DNA of 47,536 nucleotides, taken from contig NZ_HF571038.1 of the NCBI RefSeq assembly GCF_001046875.1, positions 1,962,071 to 2,009,606 of the forward strand, read 5' to 3'. Below are positions 17,639 to 26,269 of the stretch, piece after piece. The number at the start of each line of letters is the position of its first letter. The first letter of the stretch is position 1. The position numbers were made by a program, and so were the translations under genes. The stretch is from Nostocoides jenkinsii Ben 74 (GTDB lineage Bacteria; Actinomycetota; Actinomycetes; Actinomycetales; Dermatophilaceae). The notes beneath the pieces are model-generated. The model was given only the letters and a program-made list of their open reading frames with translations. It ran no database searches and was not told the origin of the DNA.

Positions 17639-18244
17639 CTAGACGTTGCCGGATTTGGGCGAGGCGAGATAGTCCTCGGCCAAGGTCGGGAGGTCGCGCC
17701 CACGGTGGAACCCGCGCTCGATGACGAGGTGCGCCAGTCGCCGCACCTCCGTCTTGTCCTGCTGAGTCAAGATTGGCCGGAGTGACGCGAGGTCTGCCCG
17801 GTCTTGCGGGCGCGTGGAGTCATCGCGCGCCAGGAGCTTGAGGACCACGAGGTGGGCTGGCCTGGCCACGGGCACGGTAAGCCCGGGGACGAGTTGCAAC
17901 TGGTCGGCCTCGCGAGTGATCTCGGGCTCGAGGCCCGACGAGGCGAACAAAACGTCCACGAGCATGCCCTCGGACACGGGTGGGCGCAGCCGCACGGTCG
18001 CAAGGCGCTCGAGATATTCATGCTCAACCAGCGAATCCAGGGTGTATCCCCGCTGGAAGAACGACGCGATGACCGCCTCGGCGTCGGCGTCAGCGTCGAC
18101 GAGGACACATATGTCGATGTCCCGTGTGAAGCGGGGCTCGACGCGTGCGGACACGGCCATCCCGCCAATCAGGGCCCAACGCAAACCCAGATTTGTGGCG
18201 TCGTTGGTAAGCCGGCGAAGCGACTCCCAGATAGGCGAGTTCAT
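17639..18244 (-). CDS. Nucleotidyltransferase (AbiEii/MNT-like), putative toxin
   Basis: A 201-aa protein with a minimal nucleotidyltransferase fold. ALIGGMAVSARVEPRFTRDI carries the Gly-Gly and is followed by Asp-Ile-Cys, giving the D-x-D metal pair near residues 42-44. A later VDVLFASSG strand supplies the third acidic residue. Related proteins transfer nucleotides to tRNA or proteins as toxins. ATG 18244 overlaps the upstream small gene as ATGA, so the two are co-translated, as in toxin-antitoxin pairs. A housekeeping role is possible. Confidence 0.8.
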   Translation of the reverse strand: MNSPIWESLRRLTNDATNLGLRWALIGGMAVSARVEPRFTRDIDICVLVDADADAEAVIASFFQRGYTLDSLVEHEYLERLATVRLRPPVSEGMLVDVLFASSGLEPEITREADQLQLVPGLTVPVARPAHLVVLKLLARDDSTRPQDRADLASLRPILTQQDKTEVRRLAHLVIERGFHRGRDLPTLAEDYLASPKSGNV

Positions 18245-18465
18245 CCGGTTATCCGCTGGATCCGTTCCGGCGACGCGAGTCGGCCGACGCAGTCGCCGAG
18301 TTCGGCACCTGGTCGGTCCCGGAGCCACGCGGTCACGCCCTCCTGAACTTGCTCGGGCGTCCAGTCTGGGTGCTCGCGCATTAGGCGGGCCCGCGTCATT
18401 TCGACGCCCAGGTCGAACAGATCCAACGCGATGCGCAGGCGCTCGGCGGGGGTGCTGTCCGGCAT
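18241..18465 (-). CDS. Small partner of the nucleotidyltransferase (putative antitoxin)
   Basis: A 74-aa protein opening MPDSTPAERLRIALDLFDLG. It contains ARLMREHPDWTPEQVQEGV then AWLRDRPGAELGDCVGR. I recall this pattern of a short helical protein with a W-L-x-x-R-P-G-A-E-x-G-D motif upstream of nucleotidyltransferases in actinobacteria; no domain name is offered. The 4-nt overlap with the next gene implies a functional pair. An antitoxin role is inferred from layout only. Confidence 0.7.
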   Translation of the reverse strand: MPDSTPAERLRIALDLFDLGVEMTRARLMREHPDWTPEQVQEGVTAWLRDRPGAELGDCVGRLASPERIQRITG

Positions 18466-18486
18466 GTCCAGGAGTCTAGGGATTGG

Positions 18487-19050
18487 TTAGCCCCCGAGGA
18501 TCGCGAGATAGTGCACGTCTATCCATTCGCCGTCGAAGATGAGGGCGTCGCGGCCGGTGCCTTCGTGGCGGAAACCGACCTTCTCGTAGACATGCCGAGC
18601 CCGCGGGTTGAAGTCATAGACCTCCAGGCTGATCCGGTGCAGCCCAACTGTCAGTCCGTGCTCCACGATCAAGCGGGTGGCGGAGGTGCCCAGTCCGCGG
18701 CCGCGGCCGGCACCGCCGATCAGGATTCGGAAGTTGCACGATCGATTTCCCTCATCCCAGTTGTTGAGTACGGCCTCGCCGACTAGTTCGCCCGTGGCGT
18801 TGTCGATAATGGCCAGCACGAGGCGATCGTCGGCCACCGCCCACTGCCCATAGATGTCGCGAAGCTGCTCAATCGGCATTCGGTCGACCGGCTCGACGCT
18901 GGAATGGACGGAGCCGGTCAGGCGGGGGATCTCGTCGTCCTCGTGGATGAGGTCATCCAAGACGTCGGCGTCCTCGGCGCGAATCGGGCGGAGGATGACC
19001 AGGTCATCGCGCAGCGTCGGCTTGTGCGTGAAGGGCGTCGGTTCGGGCAT
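18487..19050 (-). CDS. GNAT family N-acetyltransferase (RimJ/RimL type)
   Basis: A 187-aa acetyl-CoA-dependent transferase. The acetyl-CoA pyrophosphate loop appears as GGAGRGRGLGTSATRLIVEH near residues 112-131, followed by LEVYDFNPRARHVYEKVGF, typical of the RimJ/L branch. The substrate is unknown. ATG 19050 is the natural start. It is divergent from the regulator gene at 19100 with a 49-bp gap. Confidence 0.9.
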   Translation of the reverse strand: MPEPTPFTHKPTLRDDLVILRPIRAEDADVLDDLIHEDDEIPRLTGSVHSSVEPVDRMPIEQLRDIYGQWAVADDRLVLAIIDNATGELVGEAVLNNWDEGNRSCNFRILIGGAGRGRGLGTSATRLIVEHGLTVGLHRISLEVYDFNPRARHVYEKVGFRHEGTGRDALIFDGEWIDVHYLAILGG

Positions 19051-19088
19051 AGGTGTTAGCTTGCCAGGGCTGTCGGTGGCATTTGATA

Positions 19089-19100
19089 CGGTAAGAACCG
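19089..19100 (+). promoter_or_regulatory. Possible autoregulatory dyad at the regulator start
   Basis: CGGT-AAGA-ACCG forms a short inverted repeat ending on the first base of the GTG start at 19100, with GATACG just upstream as a possible -10 of a leaderless transcript. The position suits autoregulation. The dyad is short, so chance is not excluded. Confidence 0.35.
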
Positions 19101-19801
19101 TGAAAAAAGAGCCGAGGGCGAGAGGTCCGGTCCCGACCCGGTCGGCACCGCCGACGCCTGCGCAGGCTCAGGTCCTCGCCGTCCTCGACCGAGCGGGCGC
19201 GCCGCTCACCGTGGCCGAGTTGGCCGAGGCGACCGATCAGCACGGCAATACGGTCCGGGAGCATCTCGACGGCCTCGTCGATCTCGGGCTCGTCGAGCGA
19301 GTCAAGGCTGACTCAGCCGGGAGAGGGCGGCCCTCATATTTGTATGCCGTGGTCACGCCCGCCATCGCCCGCCCCGCGCTCGTCCTCATTGCCGCCTTGG
19401 CCGGGGAGTTGCGCCGCACGGCCCCCGACCCGGCCGTCGCAGCCCGCGAGCTTGGCCGGTCGGTTCAACCCGAGCTATTGGTCGAGCGCCCCAGCGGGTG
19501 GGTTGCTCCCACCTCTTATCCAGGGGACGACGGTGAGCTGTCGCCTCTCGAACGACACCTCGCCGACCTCGGCTTCGCGCCCGAGGACGTAGCGGACGAC
19601 ACCATGCGGCTGCACACCTGTCCGCTCGTCACCGTCGCGCGGGCAGATGCCGATGTCGTCTGCAGCTTCCATGCCGGTCTCATCGACCGCTGGGCTGCCG
19701 ACCACGATCTCGGCGACTTCGACCTCCATCCGTTCGCCGAACCCGGCGCCTGCACCATCACCCGCACCACCCAACCGGAACCCTCCACCCGAAAGGCCTG
19801 A
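19100..19801 (+). CDS. HTH regulator with cysteine-bearing C-terminus (SufR/ArsR-like)
   Basis: A 233-aa transcription factor. The winged helix spans about residues 20-85 (LTVAELAEATDQHGNTVREH). The C-terminal sensor has LHTCPLVTVARADADVVCSF and EPGAC, placing Cys at 174, 188 and 218, an arrangement like Fe-S-sensing regulators of the SufR type; a fourth ligand is not obvious. It heads the DUF2249-membrane-NirK run, so sensing NO or nitrite stress through a cluster is a reasonable inference. The start is GTG 19100. The Fe-S assignment is a hypothesis. Confidence 0.8.
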   Translation: MKKEPRARGPVPTRSAPPTPAQAQVLAVLDRAGAPLTVAELAEATDQHGNTVREHLDGLVDLGLVERVKADSAGRGRPSYLYAVVTPAIARPALVLIAALAGELRRTAPDPAVAARELGRSVQPELLVERPSGWVAPTSYPGDDGELSPLERHLADLGFAPEDVADDTMRLHTCPLVTVARADADVVCSFHAGLIDRWAADHDLGDFDLHPFAEPGACTITRTTQPEPSTRKA

Positions 19802-19802
19802 G

Positions 19803-20114
19803 ATGACCCAGGAAACCCCGCTCAACACCATCCCGCTCACCGAGGCGCAGCACGGCCACGACTGCGGCTGCCACGAGGCGGACTCCGGCCTGCCGGAGCT
19901 CGACGCGCGCGCCATTCCGCACGCGATCCGCCACGGCGCAGTCTTCGGTGCCTTCGGCCAGCTGCGCCCGGGTGCGGCCATGGTTCTCGTGGCGCCGCAC
20001 AACCCGCTGCCCCTGCTCAAGCAGCTCAATGACCGTGAGGGCGACGCTATCGAGGTGAGCTACCTCCAGGAGGGCCCCGACGCCTGGCGTCTGAAGCTCG
20101 CCCGCATCCGCTGA
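19803..20114 (+). CDS. DUF2249 domain-containing protein
   Basis: A 103-aa protein of the TusA-like DUF2249 family. The core has LPELDARAIPHAIRHGAVFG, then VAPHNPLPLLKQLNDREGD and a final WRLKLARI strand. An HDCGCH motif near residues 19-24 could bind metal. DUF2249 proteins often sit beside nitrite or NO reductase genes and hemerythrins. ATG 19803 follows the regulator stop by 1 nt, so it is co-transcribed. Confidence 0.87.
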   Translation: MTQETPLNTIPLTEAQHGHDCGCHEADSGLPELDARAIPHAIRHGAVFGAFGQLRPGAAMVLVAPHNPLPLLKQLNDREGDAIEVSYLQEGPDAWRLKLARIR

Positions 20115-20130
20115 GGCGGCATACCTCTCG

Positions 20131-21081
20131 ATGTCCGTGCCCACGACGGCGGGCGCTCGCCTGCCGTTCTTCCTCCCTGCCGCGCTCAGCCTCCTCGCCG
20201 GTCTGTATGCCGCCACTCGCCTCGTCCTCGATGAGGCCACGACGGATCGGGTCGCCGGGGTGCACGGCATTCTCATGGTGCTGGGCTTTCTCGGCACCCT
20301 GATCTCCCTGGAGCGATCGGTCGCGCTCCGCGCTGCCTGGGCGTATGCTGCGCCGGCCCTCCTCGGGGCGGGCGGGCTCGCGCTCGTCGCGCCGGTGCCG
20401 CGCCTGGTCGCCCAGGTCTTGTTGGTCGCGGGCTGCGCGCTCGCCACCGCCGTGCTGGTCGCGCTGTGGCGTCGCGCTCACGATGACACGACGATCACCC
20501 AGGTGCTCGCCGCCTCGCTCGCGCTGGGCGCGGCGGTGCTGTGGCTGCGGCTCGACGTGGCGGATCTATTGCCGTGGCTGGTCGGCTTCGTCGTGCTCAC
20601 CGTCTGCGCTGAGCGCGTCGAACTCGCCCGGCTGACCCTGCCGCCGACGGCCGGGCTGTGGTTGCTTGCCTTCGCGACGGCGGGCTACGCCTGGCTGGGC
20701 GTCGCCGGGCTCGGCTGGCTGATTGGCGGGCCGCCGGTGTCGCCCGAACGTTATGACCTGCTCGTTCACTCGTGCTTCTTGGGATTCGGGATGTCGATGG
20801 TGATGGCGCACGCGCCGGTGATCCTGCCGGCGGTGCTGCGCGTGGCCCTGCCCTACCGACCCGTGCTCTGGATCCCATTGGTGCTCTTGCACATTGGACT
20901 TCTGGTCCGCCTCGTCGCGGGCCTCGCGGACGGGCACACCACGCCCTGGCGGGTCGGAGCCTTCGTCACCATCGCCGCTCTCCTCGCGTTGCCGGCGTCC
21001 GCAATCGCGTGCGTTCTGACCGGGCGCCGAGCCGCCCGCATCCACCCCAAGGCGTCCGAGCCGGCTCAGGTGAGCCCATGA
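20131..21081 (+). CDS. Polytopic membrane protein, NnrS-like
   Basis: A 316-aa protein of about ten hydrophobic segments with short loops. VHGILMVLGFLGTLISLERS and FLGFGMSMVMAHAPVILPAV place conserved-looking His residues in the membrane, as in haem/copper NnrS-type proteins linked to nitric oxide metabolism. I do not see an exact family match, so NnrS-like is by architecture and context. It lies 16 bp after DUF2249, and its stop overlaps the next start as ATGA. GTATGCCG occurs at 20205. Confidence 0.7.
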   Translation: MSVPTTAGARLPFFLPAALSLLAGLYAATRLVLDEATTDRVAGVHGILMVLGFLGTLISLERSVALRAAWAYAAPALLGAGGLALVAPVPRLVAQVLLVAGCALATAVLVALWRRAHDDTTITQVLAASLALGAAVLWLRLDVADLLPWLVGFVVLTVCAERVELARLTLPPTAGLWLLAFATAGYAWLGVAGLGWLIGGPPVSPERYDLLVHSCFLGFGMSMVMAHAPVILPAVLRVALPYRPVLWIPLVLLHIGLLVRLVAGLADGHTTPWRVGAFVTIAALLALPASAIACVLTGRRAARIHPKASEPAQVSP

Positions 21082-22646
21082 CAACCGGTATCGATCGCCC
21101 CGAGGTGGCGCGGACGGCATACCCCAAGAAGGCGTCGGAGCGGCCGCGCCGACCCGGTCGCCAGGGCTTTTGGCCCTGGCGCGACCTGCCCGCGGTGCTC
21201 TGGCTGATCGCCGTCGCGGCGGTCACGCTCGTGCACCCCTTCCTCGAACACGCACGCTGGCTGATGGTCCACCTCGTGCTGCTTGGCGCGCTGACCCATT
21301 CGGCGATGGTGTGGAGCACGCACTTCAGTCAGGCGCTGCTGAAGACGGGTCCCGATCTGGACTCGCGCGCCACCCAAGACCGCCGCGCCATGCTCCTCTT
21401 CATCGGCGTCGCCGCGGTCGCGACTGGCGTGGTTGGCGAGTTCTGGTGGATCGCCGTCATCGGCGCCACCGCCGTCGCCTGCGCGCTCCTGTGGCATGGC
21501 TGGCAACTCTGGCGACGCCTCCGCGCGGCGATGGCGCCGCGCTTCAAGATCACGGTCCGCTACTACATCGCGGCCACCCTCTGCGTGCCCATCGGCGCGA
21601 CGCTCGGCGTGCTGCTCGCGCGCGGCTACGCCGATGACATCCACGGCCGCCTGCTCCTCGCGCACACTGCCGTGCTCGTCCTCGGCTGGATCGGGCTGAC
21701 CGTCACCGGCACCCTCGTCACGCTCTGGCCGACGATGCTGCGCTCCCGGATGGACGATCGCGCCGAGCGCCTCGCGACCACGGCGCTGCCCCTCTTCCTC
21801 GCGTCCGTCACCGTCGTCGTGGCCGGCGCCCTGCTCGGCCGTATGCCGCTCGCCGCCGCCGGCGTCCTCGCCTGGCTCGGCTCGGCGCTGTGGTGGGGAC
21901 GCGCGCTGTGGGCGCCGGCCCGGCGCCGCCCGCCGCGTGAGTTCGCTTCCCTGTCAGTGCTTTTCGCGCTGTCGTGGATGGTTGTGCTGCTCGTCTGGGT
22001 GAGTGTCGTGCTCCTGCGCGGCAGCAGTTGGGCCGACCTATCTGTCGCGCACGGACGCGCGACCGCCGTCCTCGCCGCCGGCTTCGCGCCGCAACTGCTC
22101 CTCGGCGCCTTGTCCTACCTCGTGCCGGTCGTCCTTGGCGGTGGCCCCGCGGCCGTGCGGGCCGCAACCGAGACGATGGGCCGGTATGCCGTGCTCCGCC
22201 TCGTCCTCATCAATGGCGGACTCCTGCTCAGCCTCCTCCCCGTGCCTTCGGTGGTTCGAGTGCTGACCACGACGCTGGTGCTCGCGGCATACGTCAGCTT
22301 CTTGCCGTTGATGGGCCTGGGTCTGCGCGGCTCCCTGCGCGCGCGCCGCGCCGCGGGCGACGGGGGCTTGCCCCCCGCCCCAGCCACCCGGCATACCCGC
22401 CCCTGGGTCACGCTCGGTGTGGTCCGGCGGGCAATTGGTTGCTGGCCTGATCGCCCTGGGTATGGCCGTCGCGGTCGGCGTGGTCGTCGACCCCACGTCG
22501 GCGGGCCTGCCGCTGGCCGCCAGCCGCGACGCCTCGGCCGGCGTCGTCGCCACCGGCCAGACCACCACGGTCAAGGTCGTCATGAAAGGCATGCGCTTCG
22601 TGCCCGCCAGCGTCACCGTGCCGGCCGGGAACCGGCTCGTCATTGA
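21078..22646 (+). CDS. Membrane module of a NirK-type protein, probably frameshifted at ~22415
   Basis: Residues 1-440 form a membrane domain with about ten helices (for example LPAVLWLIAVAAVTLVHPFL, MVHLVLLGALTHSAMVWSTH). It ends in LRGSLRARRAAG and TRHTRPWVTLGVV. After about 22415 this frame turns Arg/Gly-rich with no protein character, whereas the next frame continues with a membrane helix and the cupredoxin/NirK part. My recollection of actinobacterial homologues is a single polypeptide, so one extra base near 22415-22425 would explain the split; otherwise two overlapping genes exist. If joined, the protein would be about 900 aa. Confidence 0.7.
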   Translation: MTTGIDRPEVARTAYPKKASERPRRPGRQGFWPWRDLPAVLWLIAVAAVTLVHPFLEHARWLMVHLVLLGALTHSAMVWSTHFSQALLKTGPDLDSRATQDRRAMLLFIGVAAVATGVVGEFWWIAVIGATAVACALLWHGWQLWRRLRAAMAPRFKITVRYYIAATLCVPIGATLGVLLARGYADDIHGRLLLAHTAVLVLGWIGLTVTGTLVTLWPTMLRSRMDDRAERLATTALPLFLASVTVVVAGALLGRMPLAAAGVLAWLGSALWWGRALWAPARRRPPREFASLSVLFALSWMVVLLVWVSVVLLRGSSWADLSVAHGRATAVLAAGFAPQLLLGALSYLVPVVLGGGPAAVRAATETMGRYAVLRLVLINGGLLLSLLPVPSVVRVLTTTLVLAAYVSFLPLMGLGLRGSLRARRAAGDGGLPPAPATRHTRPWVTLGVVRRAIGCWPDRPGYGRRGRRGRRPHVGGPAAGRQPRRLGRRRRHRPDHHGQGRHERHALRARQRHRAGREPARH

Positions 22647-23799
22647 CCTCACCAATACCGATCCGACGACCACGCACGACCTCGTCTTCGCCAATGGCGC
22701 GCGCACAAATCGCCTGCGCCCGGGCACATCGACCACCCTCGATGTGGGTGTCGTCGGGACCAGCCTTAAGGGGTGGTGTTCGGTCGTCGGACACCGTCAG
22801 ATGGGGATGGTCTTCGCCGTTGACGTGACGGGCGCGCCGGGGAGCGAGACGGTGAGTGCCGGGCACGACGGCCATACGACGAGCAATCCGGCGACCACCA
22901 CGGCACCCCTCGATCTGCACGCCGCCTTCGGACCAGGCTTCACCGCCGTCGACCCCGATCTCCCACCCGCCCCGAGCGCCACCGTCCACCGCGTCACCCT
23001 CACCGCGCGCGAACTCGAGTTGGAGGTCGCGCCGGGTGTATGGCAGCGCCGCTGGACCTTTAACGGCGCCGTCCCCGGGCCTACCCTGCGCGGCAAGGTC
23101 GGCGACCGTTTCATCATCACCCTGATCAATGACGGGTCGATGGGGCACTCGATCGACTTCCACGCTGGGGCGCTGGCGCCCGACCGGCCGATGCGCACGA
23201 TTCCGCCCGGCGCCTCGCTGACCTATACCTTTACCGCCACGAAGTCCGGCATTTGGATGTATCACTGCTCCTCGATGCCGATGTCCGCGCACATCGCGGC
23301 GGGCATGCACGGCGCCGTCATCATCGACCCGCCCGGCCTTCCCAAGGTCGATCGCGAGTTTGTGCTCGTGCAGTCCGAGCTCTACCTCGGCGCGAACCGG
23401 ACGAAGGGCAGCGCCGACGAGATCTCGGCCGATGCTGTCCTCGCCGAGCAGCCGACGGGGATGACCTTCAATGGCATCGCCGGGCAGTACGACCAGCGCA
23501 CCCTCACCGCCCAGGTCGGCGATCGGGTGCGCATTTGGGTGCTCGACGCTGGCCCTAATCGTCCGTCGTCCTTCCACGTCGTCGGTGGCCAGTTCGACAC
23601 GGTGTATGCCGAGGGCGCCTGGCTGCTTCGGCCGGGTCCGGATTCGGGTGGTTCCCAGGTGCTCGGGCTGATGCCCGGCCAGGGCGGCTTCGTCGAATTG
23701 GTCATGCCCGAGGCCGGCAACTATCCGGTCGTCTCGCACCTGATGGTCGACGCCGAGCGCGGCGCGCATGGGCTGATCCACGTCACCCCAACTCCGTAG
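22417..23799 (+). CDS. nirK: Copper nitrite reductase NirK with extra N-terminal cupredoxin
   Basis: Up to 460 aa from GTG 22417. A membrane helix (about 5-24) is followed by an extra cupredoxin with its own type-1 site (His87, Cys121, His126, Met129/131) and then the two NirK domains. Type-1 ligands are His244, Cys284, His292, Met297. Type-2 ligands are His249, His283, His441. Catalytic Asp247 and His387 are present (GHSIDFH and SFHVVGG motifs). It reduces nitrite to nitric oxide outside the membrane, taking electrons probably through the extra cupredoxin. The N-terminus likely belongs to the preceding membrane module. Confidence 0.87.
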   Translation: MWSGGQLVAGLIALGMAVAVGVVVDPTSAGLPLAASRDASAGVVATGQTTTVKVVMKGMRFVPASVTVPAGNRLVIDLTNTDPTTTHDLVFANGARTNRLRPGTSTTLDVGVVGTSLKGWCSVVGHRQMGMVFAVDVTGAPGSETVSAGHDGHTTSNPATTTAPLDLHAAFGPGFTAVDPDLPPAPSATVHRVTLTARELELEVAPGVWQRRWTFNGAVPGPTLRGKVGDRFIITLINDGSMGHSIDFHAGALAPDRPMRTIPPGASLTYTFTATKSGIWMYHCSSMPMSAHIAAGMHGAVIIDPPGLPKVDREFVLVQSELYLGANRTKGSADEISADAVLAEQPTGMTFNGIAGQYDQRTLTAQVGDRVRIWVLDAGPNRPSSFHVVGGQFDTVYAEGAWLLRPGPDSGGSQVLGLMPGQGGFVELVMPEAGNYPVVSHLMVDAERGAHGLIHVTPTP

Positions 23800-23801
23800 G
23801 G

Positions 23802-23927
23802 CCGTGCATCACGGATGCGTGCGGTCAGGCCGCCTTGGCCCTTGAGTACGGCACCAGCGTCTGCTCATTCGACAGCGACTTCGTCCGGTTTGAGGGCCTG
23901 TTGTGGACCAGCCCCGCTAGGAACTGA
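23802..23927 (+). pseudogene. PIN-domain toxin C-terminal remnant
   Basis: About 41 residues remain: ITDACGQAALALEYGTSVCS then FDSDFVRFEGLLWTSP and a stop at 23925-23927. This is the VapC-type C-terminus with one acidic DxDF motif. Everything upstream is nirK, so the rest of the toxin and its antitoxin are gone. Confidence 0.65.
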
Positions 23928-23994
23928 GTCTCGCCCTGGGTTGCCGGGGCCGTGGGGCTGAGGTTGGGACCGTCGATTTCGCGGCGAGACCGAC

Positions 23995-24372
23995 ATGCCC
24001 GATACGGGCGACATCGACCGCGACGTCGCAGCCGCTGCCCAGGCGCGGGCCGAATGGCTCACCGGACCCTCCGGGCGTCAACTCATCGCGATGATCGGGG
24101 CGGGCGGGGCACAATCAACCGGGGTGCAGCTAGCCATCGCCCGGATCCTGTCTGAGCGCCGCGAGGGGATCCAGGAACGCCTGACCAAGGCTGCGGACGA
24201 TGGCCAGCTTCCCCACGATGTGGATGCCGATGTCTTTCTCAAAACTCTGTTGGCACCGCTCTACTTCGCTCTTCTCGTCACCCACGAGCCACTCACTCCA
24301 GAGCTGGTGTCCCTAGCCGCACGGGTCAGCCTCACGGCCGCCCGGAACCGCCAGCTGTCCCACGGTTCCTAG
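23995..24372 (+). pseudogene. TetR-type regulator, C-terminal ligand domain only
   Basis: An open frame of 125 aa matching the C-terminal domain of TetR proteins: MPDTGDIDRDVAAAAQARAE, ILSERREGIQERLTKAADDG, LLAPLYFALLVTHEPLTPE. The DNA-binding helix-turn-helix that should precede MPDTGD is absent, and the 70 bp upstream do not encode it in any frame. A regulator without DNA binding is unlikely to work, so this is called a remnant; expression as a short protein is possible. Confidence 0.6.
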
Positions 24373-24482
24373 TGCGCCACATCGGGCGGCCACCCCCGGG
24401 CGCGTGTTCGCGGCATACGCTCGCTGTTGTCACTTAGTCGATTGAGGGAGACGTGGCACTAGAGAATAGGAGCCGCGCGCGG
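24373..24482. other. Short non-coding gap
   Basis: 110 bp between the TetR remnant and the HNH gene end. Apart from one CGGCATAC word at 24411-24418, nothing recognisable was found. Confidence 0.5.
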
Positions 24483-26171
24483 TCACTCCAGAAGTGGGGG
24501 CGCGACGGAAACATAGAGGTGGCCGGTGGGGGTGGTCACTTCTGTCACATGGGTGTTCGGTCCGGCCCCGGGGACATGGTGTTCGTCGAGAACTCTCGTG
24601 CTGAACCCCTCGAGCTCCTTCGTGTAATTGCAGCGAACGCAGAGGCCCTGCCCGTTCGATAGCGAGGTGGGTCCGCCACTGTTCGCCGACTGGATATGGT
24701 CCGCGTGTCGGATGCTGGCGTCGCAGTATGGGGTGCGGCACCTGTCGTCGCGCACGATGAGCGCGGCGCGGAGCTTGGGTGGAAAGAGACGGGCGGTGGC
24801 GTCGAGGGCGAGCAGGTCGCGGCCGTCTGGGCTGGCGAACACTCTGGTCAGGAACACCTGCGCGGGCTCGGCCAGCCGGGTGCCACCAGGAGGCGAGCCT
24901 GGTGGTGACGAATCACGTTCTGGTGGTTTGTATTTGGCGGTGTCGGGCGCTTCGCACCCATGGAGTAACAGTCGTCTCGCGAGGGCAGCGGGGAGGATGC
25001 CGTGCCCCGGGATCCGGGCGGGTGTCTCTCGGCTCCTTGGCGGGCGGACGCTCGGCTGAACAGTAGTCGCGTCGTCGGTGGCGAAGAGGGCTTCGGCGGG
25101 CATCACGAGGTTGAGTGCGACGGGCACGGCCTGGCCGGGAGTGACGCCGCTGAGCCAACGGATCGCGGTGTCAGACATCACTTGGGCATGAGTGCGCCCG
25201 TCCAATGGGTCAGCGAGCGACTCCTCGCTGTCGGTCTCACAGTGCCCGGCGACCACTGCGGTGGCGTGCCGGAGCAGAGATGCGTAGGCCCCGACGATCC
25301 CCGTCAGTGGCCCGAAGATGCTGAGGTAGGCCATTCCATCCGGCGCCGGTCGTGTCCAGGCACCACGTTCCGACAATGCGCGTTCGTGTTTAGCGACCAC
25401 AGCCGCCGGGTCGAGTTCCGCAGCGTGACGGGCGGCAGCGCCGGCGAGTTGTTTCAGGCTGGACGTCGCCAGTCGCGGTGCAATGAGCTCGTCGACGCGG
25501 GCCCGGAGTTCGGGGGTGAGGACGGATGTCTCTCGGACAATCGCGCCGGCGGCGCGTTCGTCGATGACGCCCTCAGTCAACGCGGCTTGCGTGTGCGGCA
25601 TACCCGGCAATGCCCGAGCGAGGGCGAGGTATCGGTCGGCCGTCGCCGGTGAGCAGCGGCGGGCCAGTGCGATCTGCGGGGCGATTGCGGACCGGGCCTT
25701 GCGCGCCGATGCACGTCTCGCGAACGCGTCCCGCACCACCTCGCGCGCGAACGCGGCGGTTGCCCGCGCCTGCGTGGCCGCGATCGCACCCTTGAGTCTC
25801 TCCAAGCCGCCGATGAGGTCGATCAGGTCCGCCGGGCTCCCTTCCAGGCCTGCAGCGCCCACGACGCCGGCCTCCCCGACCGGCTCATCCGGCACGAGCG
25901 TGGCGAGCCAATCAATCAGATCCCGCACCGCTGTCACCGTCTCGTCCGAGTCTGCGAAAGCCCATGCGTCCCCGTCGAGCAGGCCGTGCAGTTCGTCGTC
26001 CCAACCGAAATCGTCGCGGCGCGCGTCCAAGTCCGCGCTCGCGTCGTCGGCGCCTAGCGGAAGCCACCACACGTCATCGATCGGCCCTAACCCGTCGTAT
26101 GCGTCGTCGACAGGCGGGCCAGCAGCGGCCCCCCGGGGCCCTTCTGTGAGGTGCTGCGCTCTCGCTGTCAT
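24483..26171 (-). CDS. HNH endonuclease with DUF222 (13E12-like)
   Basis: A 562-aa protein of the actinobacterial 13E12 repeat family. The N-terminal DUF222 helical domain includes RATAAFAREVVRDAFARRAS and LALARALPGMPHTQAALTEG. The C-terminal HNH nuclease reads DRCRTPYCDASIRHADHIQS then GLCVRCNYTKE, with paired Cys for a structural zinc and His-Ala-Asp-His for the active site. Copies are common and often multiple per genome; a role in DNA processing or mobile introns is assumed. ATG 26171 is preferred over a GTG at 26186. Confidence 0.9.
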   Translation of the reverse strand: MTARAQHLTEGPRGAAAGPPVDDAYDGLGPIDDVWWLPLGADDASADLDARRDDFGWDDELHGLLDGDAWAFADSDETVTAVRDLIDWLATLVPDEPVGEAGVVGAAGLEGSPADLIDLIGGLERLKGAIAATQARATAAFAREVVRDAFARRASARKARSAIAPQIALARRCSPATADRYLALARALPGMPHTQAALTEGVIDERAAGAIVRETSVLTPELRARVDELIAPRLATSSLKQLAGAAARHAAELDPAAVVAKHERALSERGAWTRPAPDGMAYLSIFGPLTGIVGAYASLLRHATAVVAGHCETDSEESLADPLDGRTHAQVMSDTAIRWLSGVTPGQAVPVALNLVMPAEALFATDDATTVQPSVRPPRSRETPARIPGHGILPAALARRLLLHGCEAPDTAKYKPPERDSSPPGSPPGGTRLAEPAQVFLTRVFASPDGRDLLALDATARLFPPKLRAALIVRDDRCRTPYCDASIRHADHIQSANSGGPTSLSNGQGLCVRCNYTKELEGFSTRVLDEHHVPGAGPNTHVTEVTTPTGHLYVSVAPPLLE

Positions 26172-26269
26172 CTCTGAACCGTACACCAGTTCTATAATAT
26201 TTGCAATAGGGACGCTGGAGAAGTTAAGTTGGGAACGTGGGACAGAGACTCCGAGTTACCCCGTGAGGG

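Noticed and set aside
24673-25652. Rightward open frames over the HNH gene
   Set aside because: Antisense shadows; the leftward frame carries DUF222 and the HNH motif without interruption.
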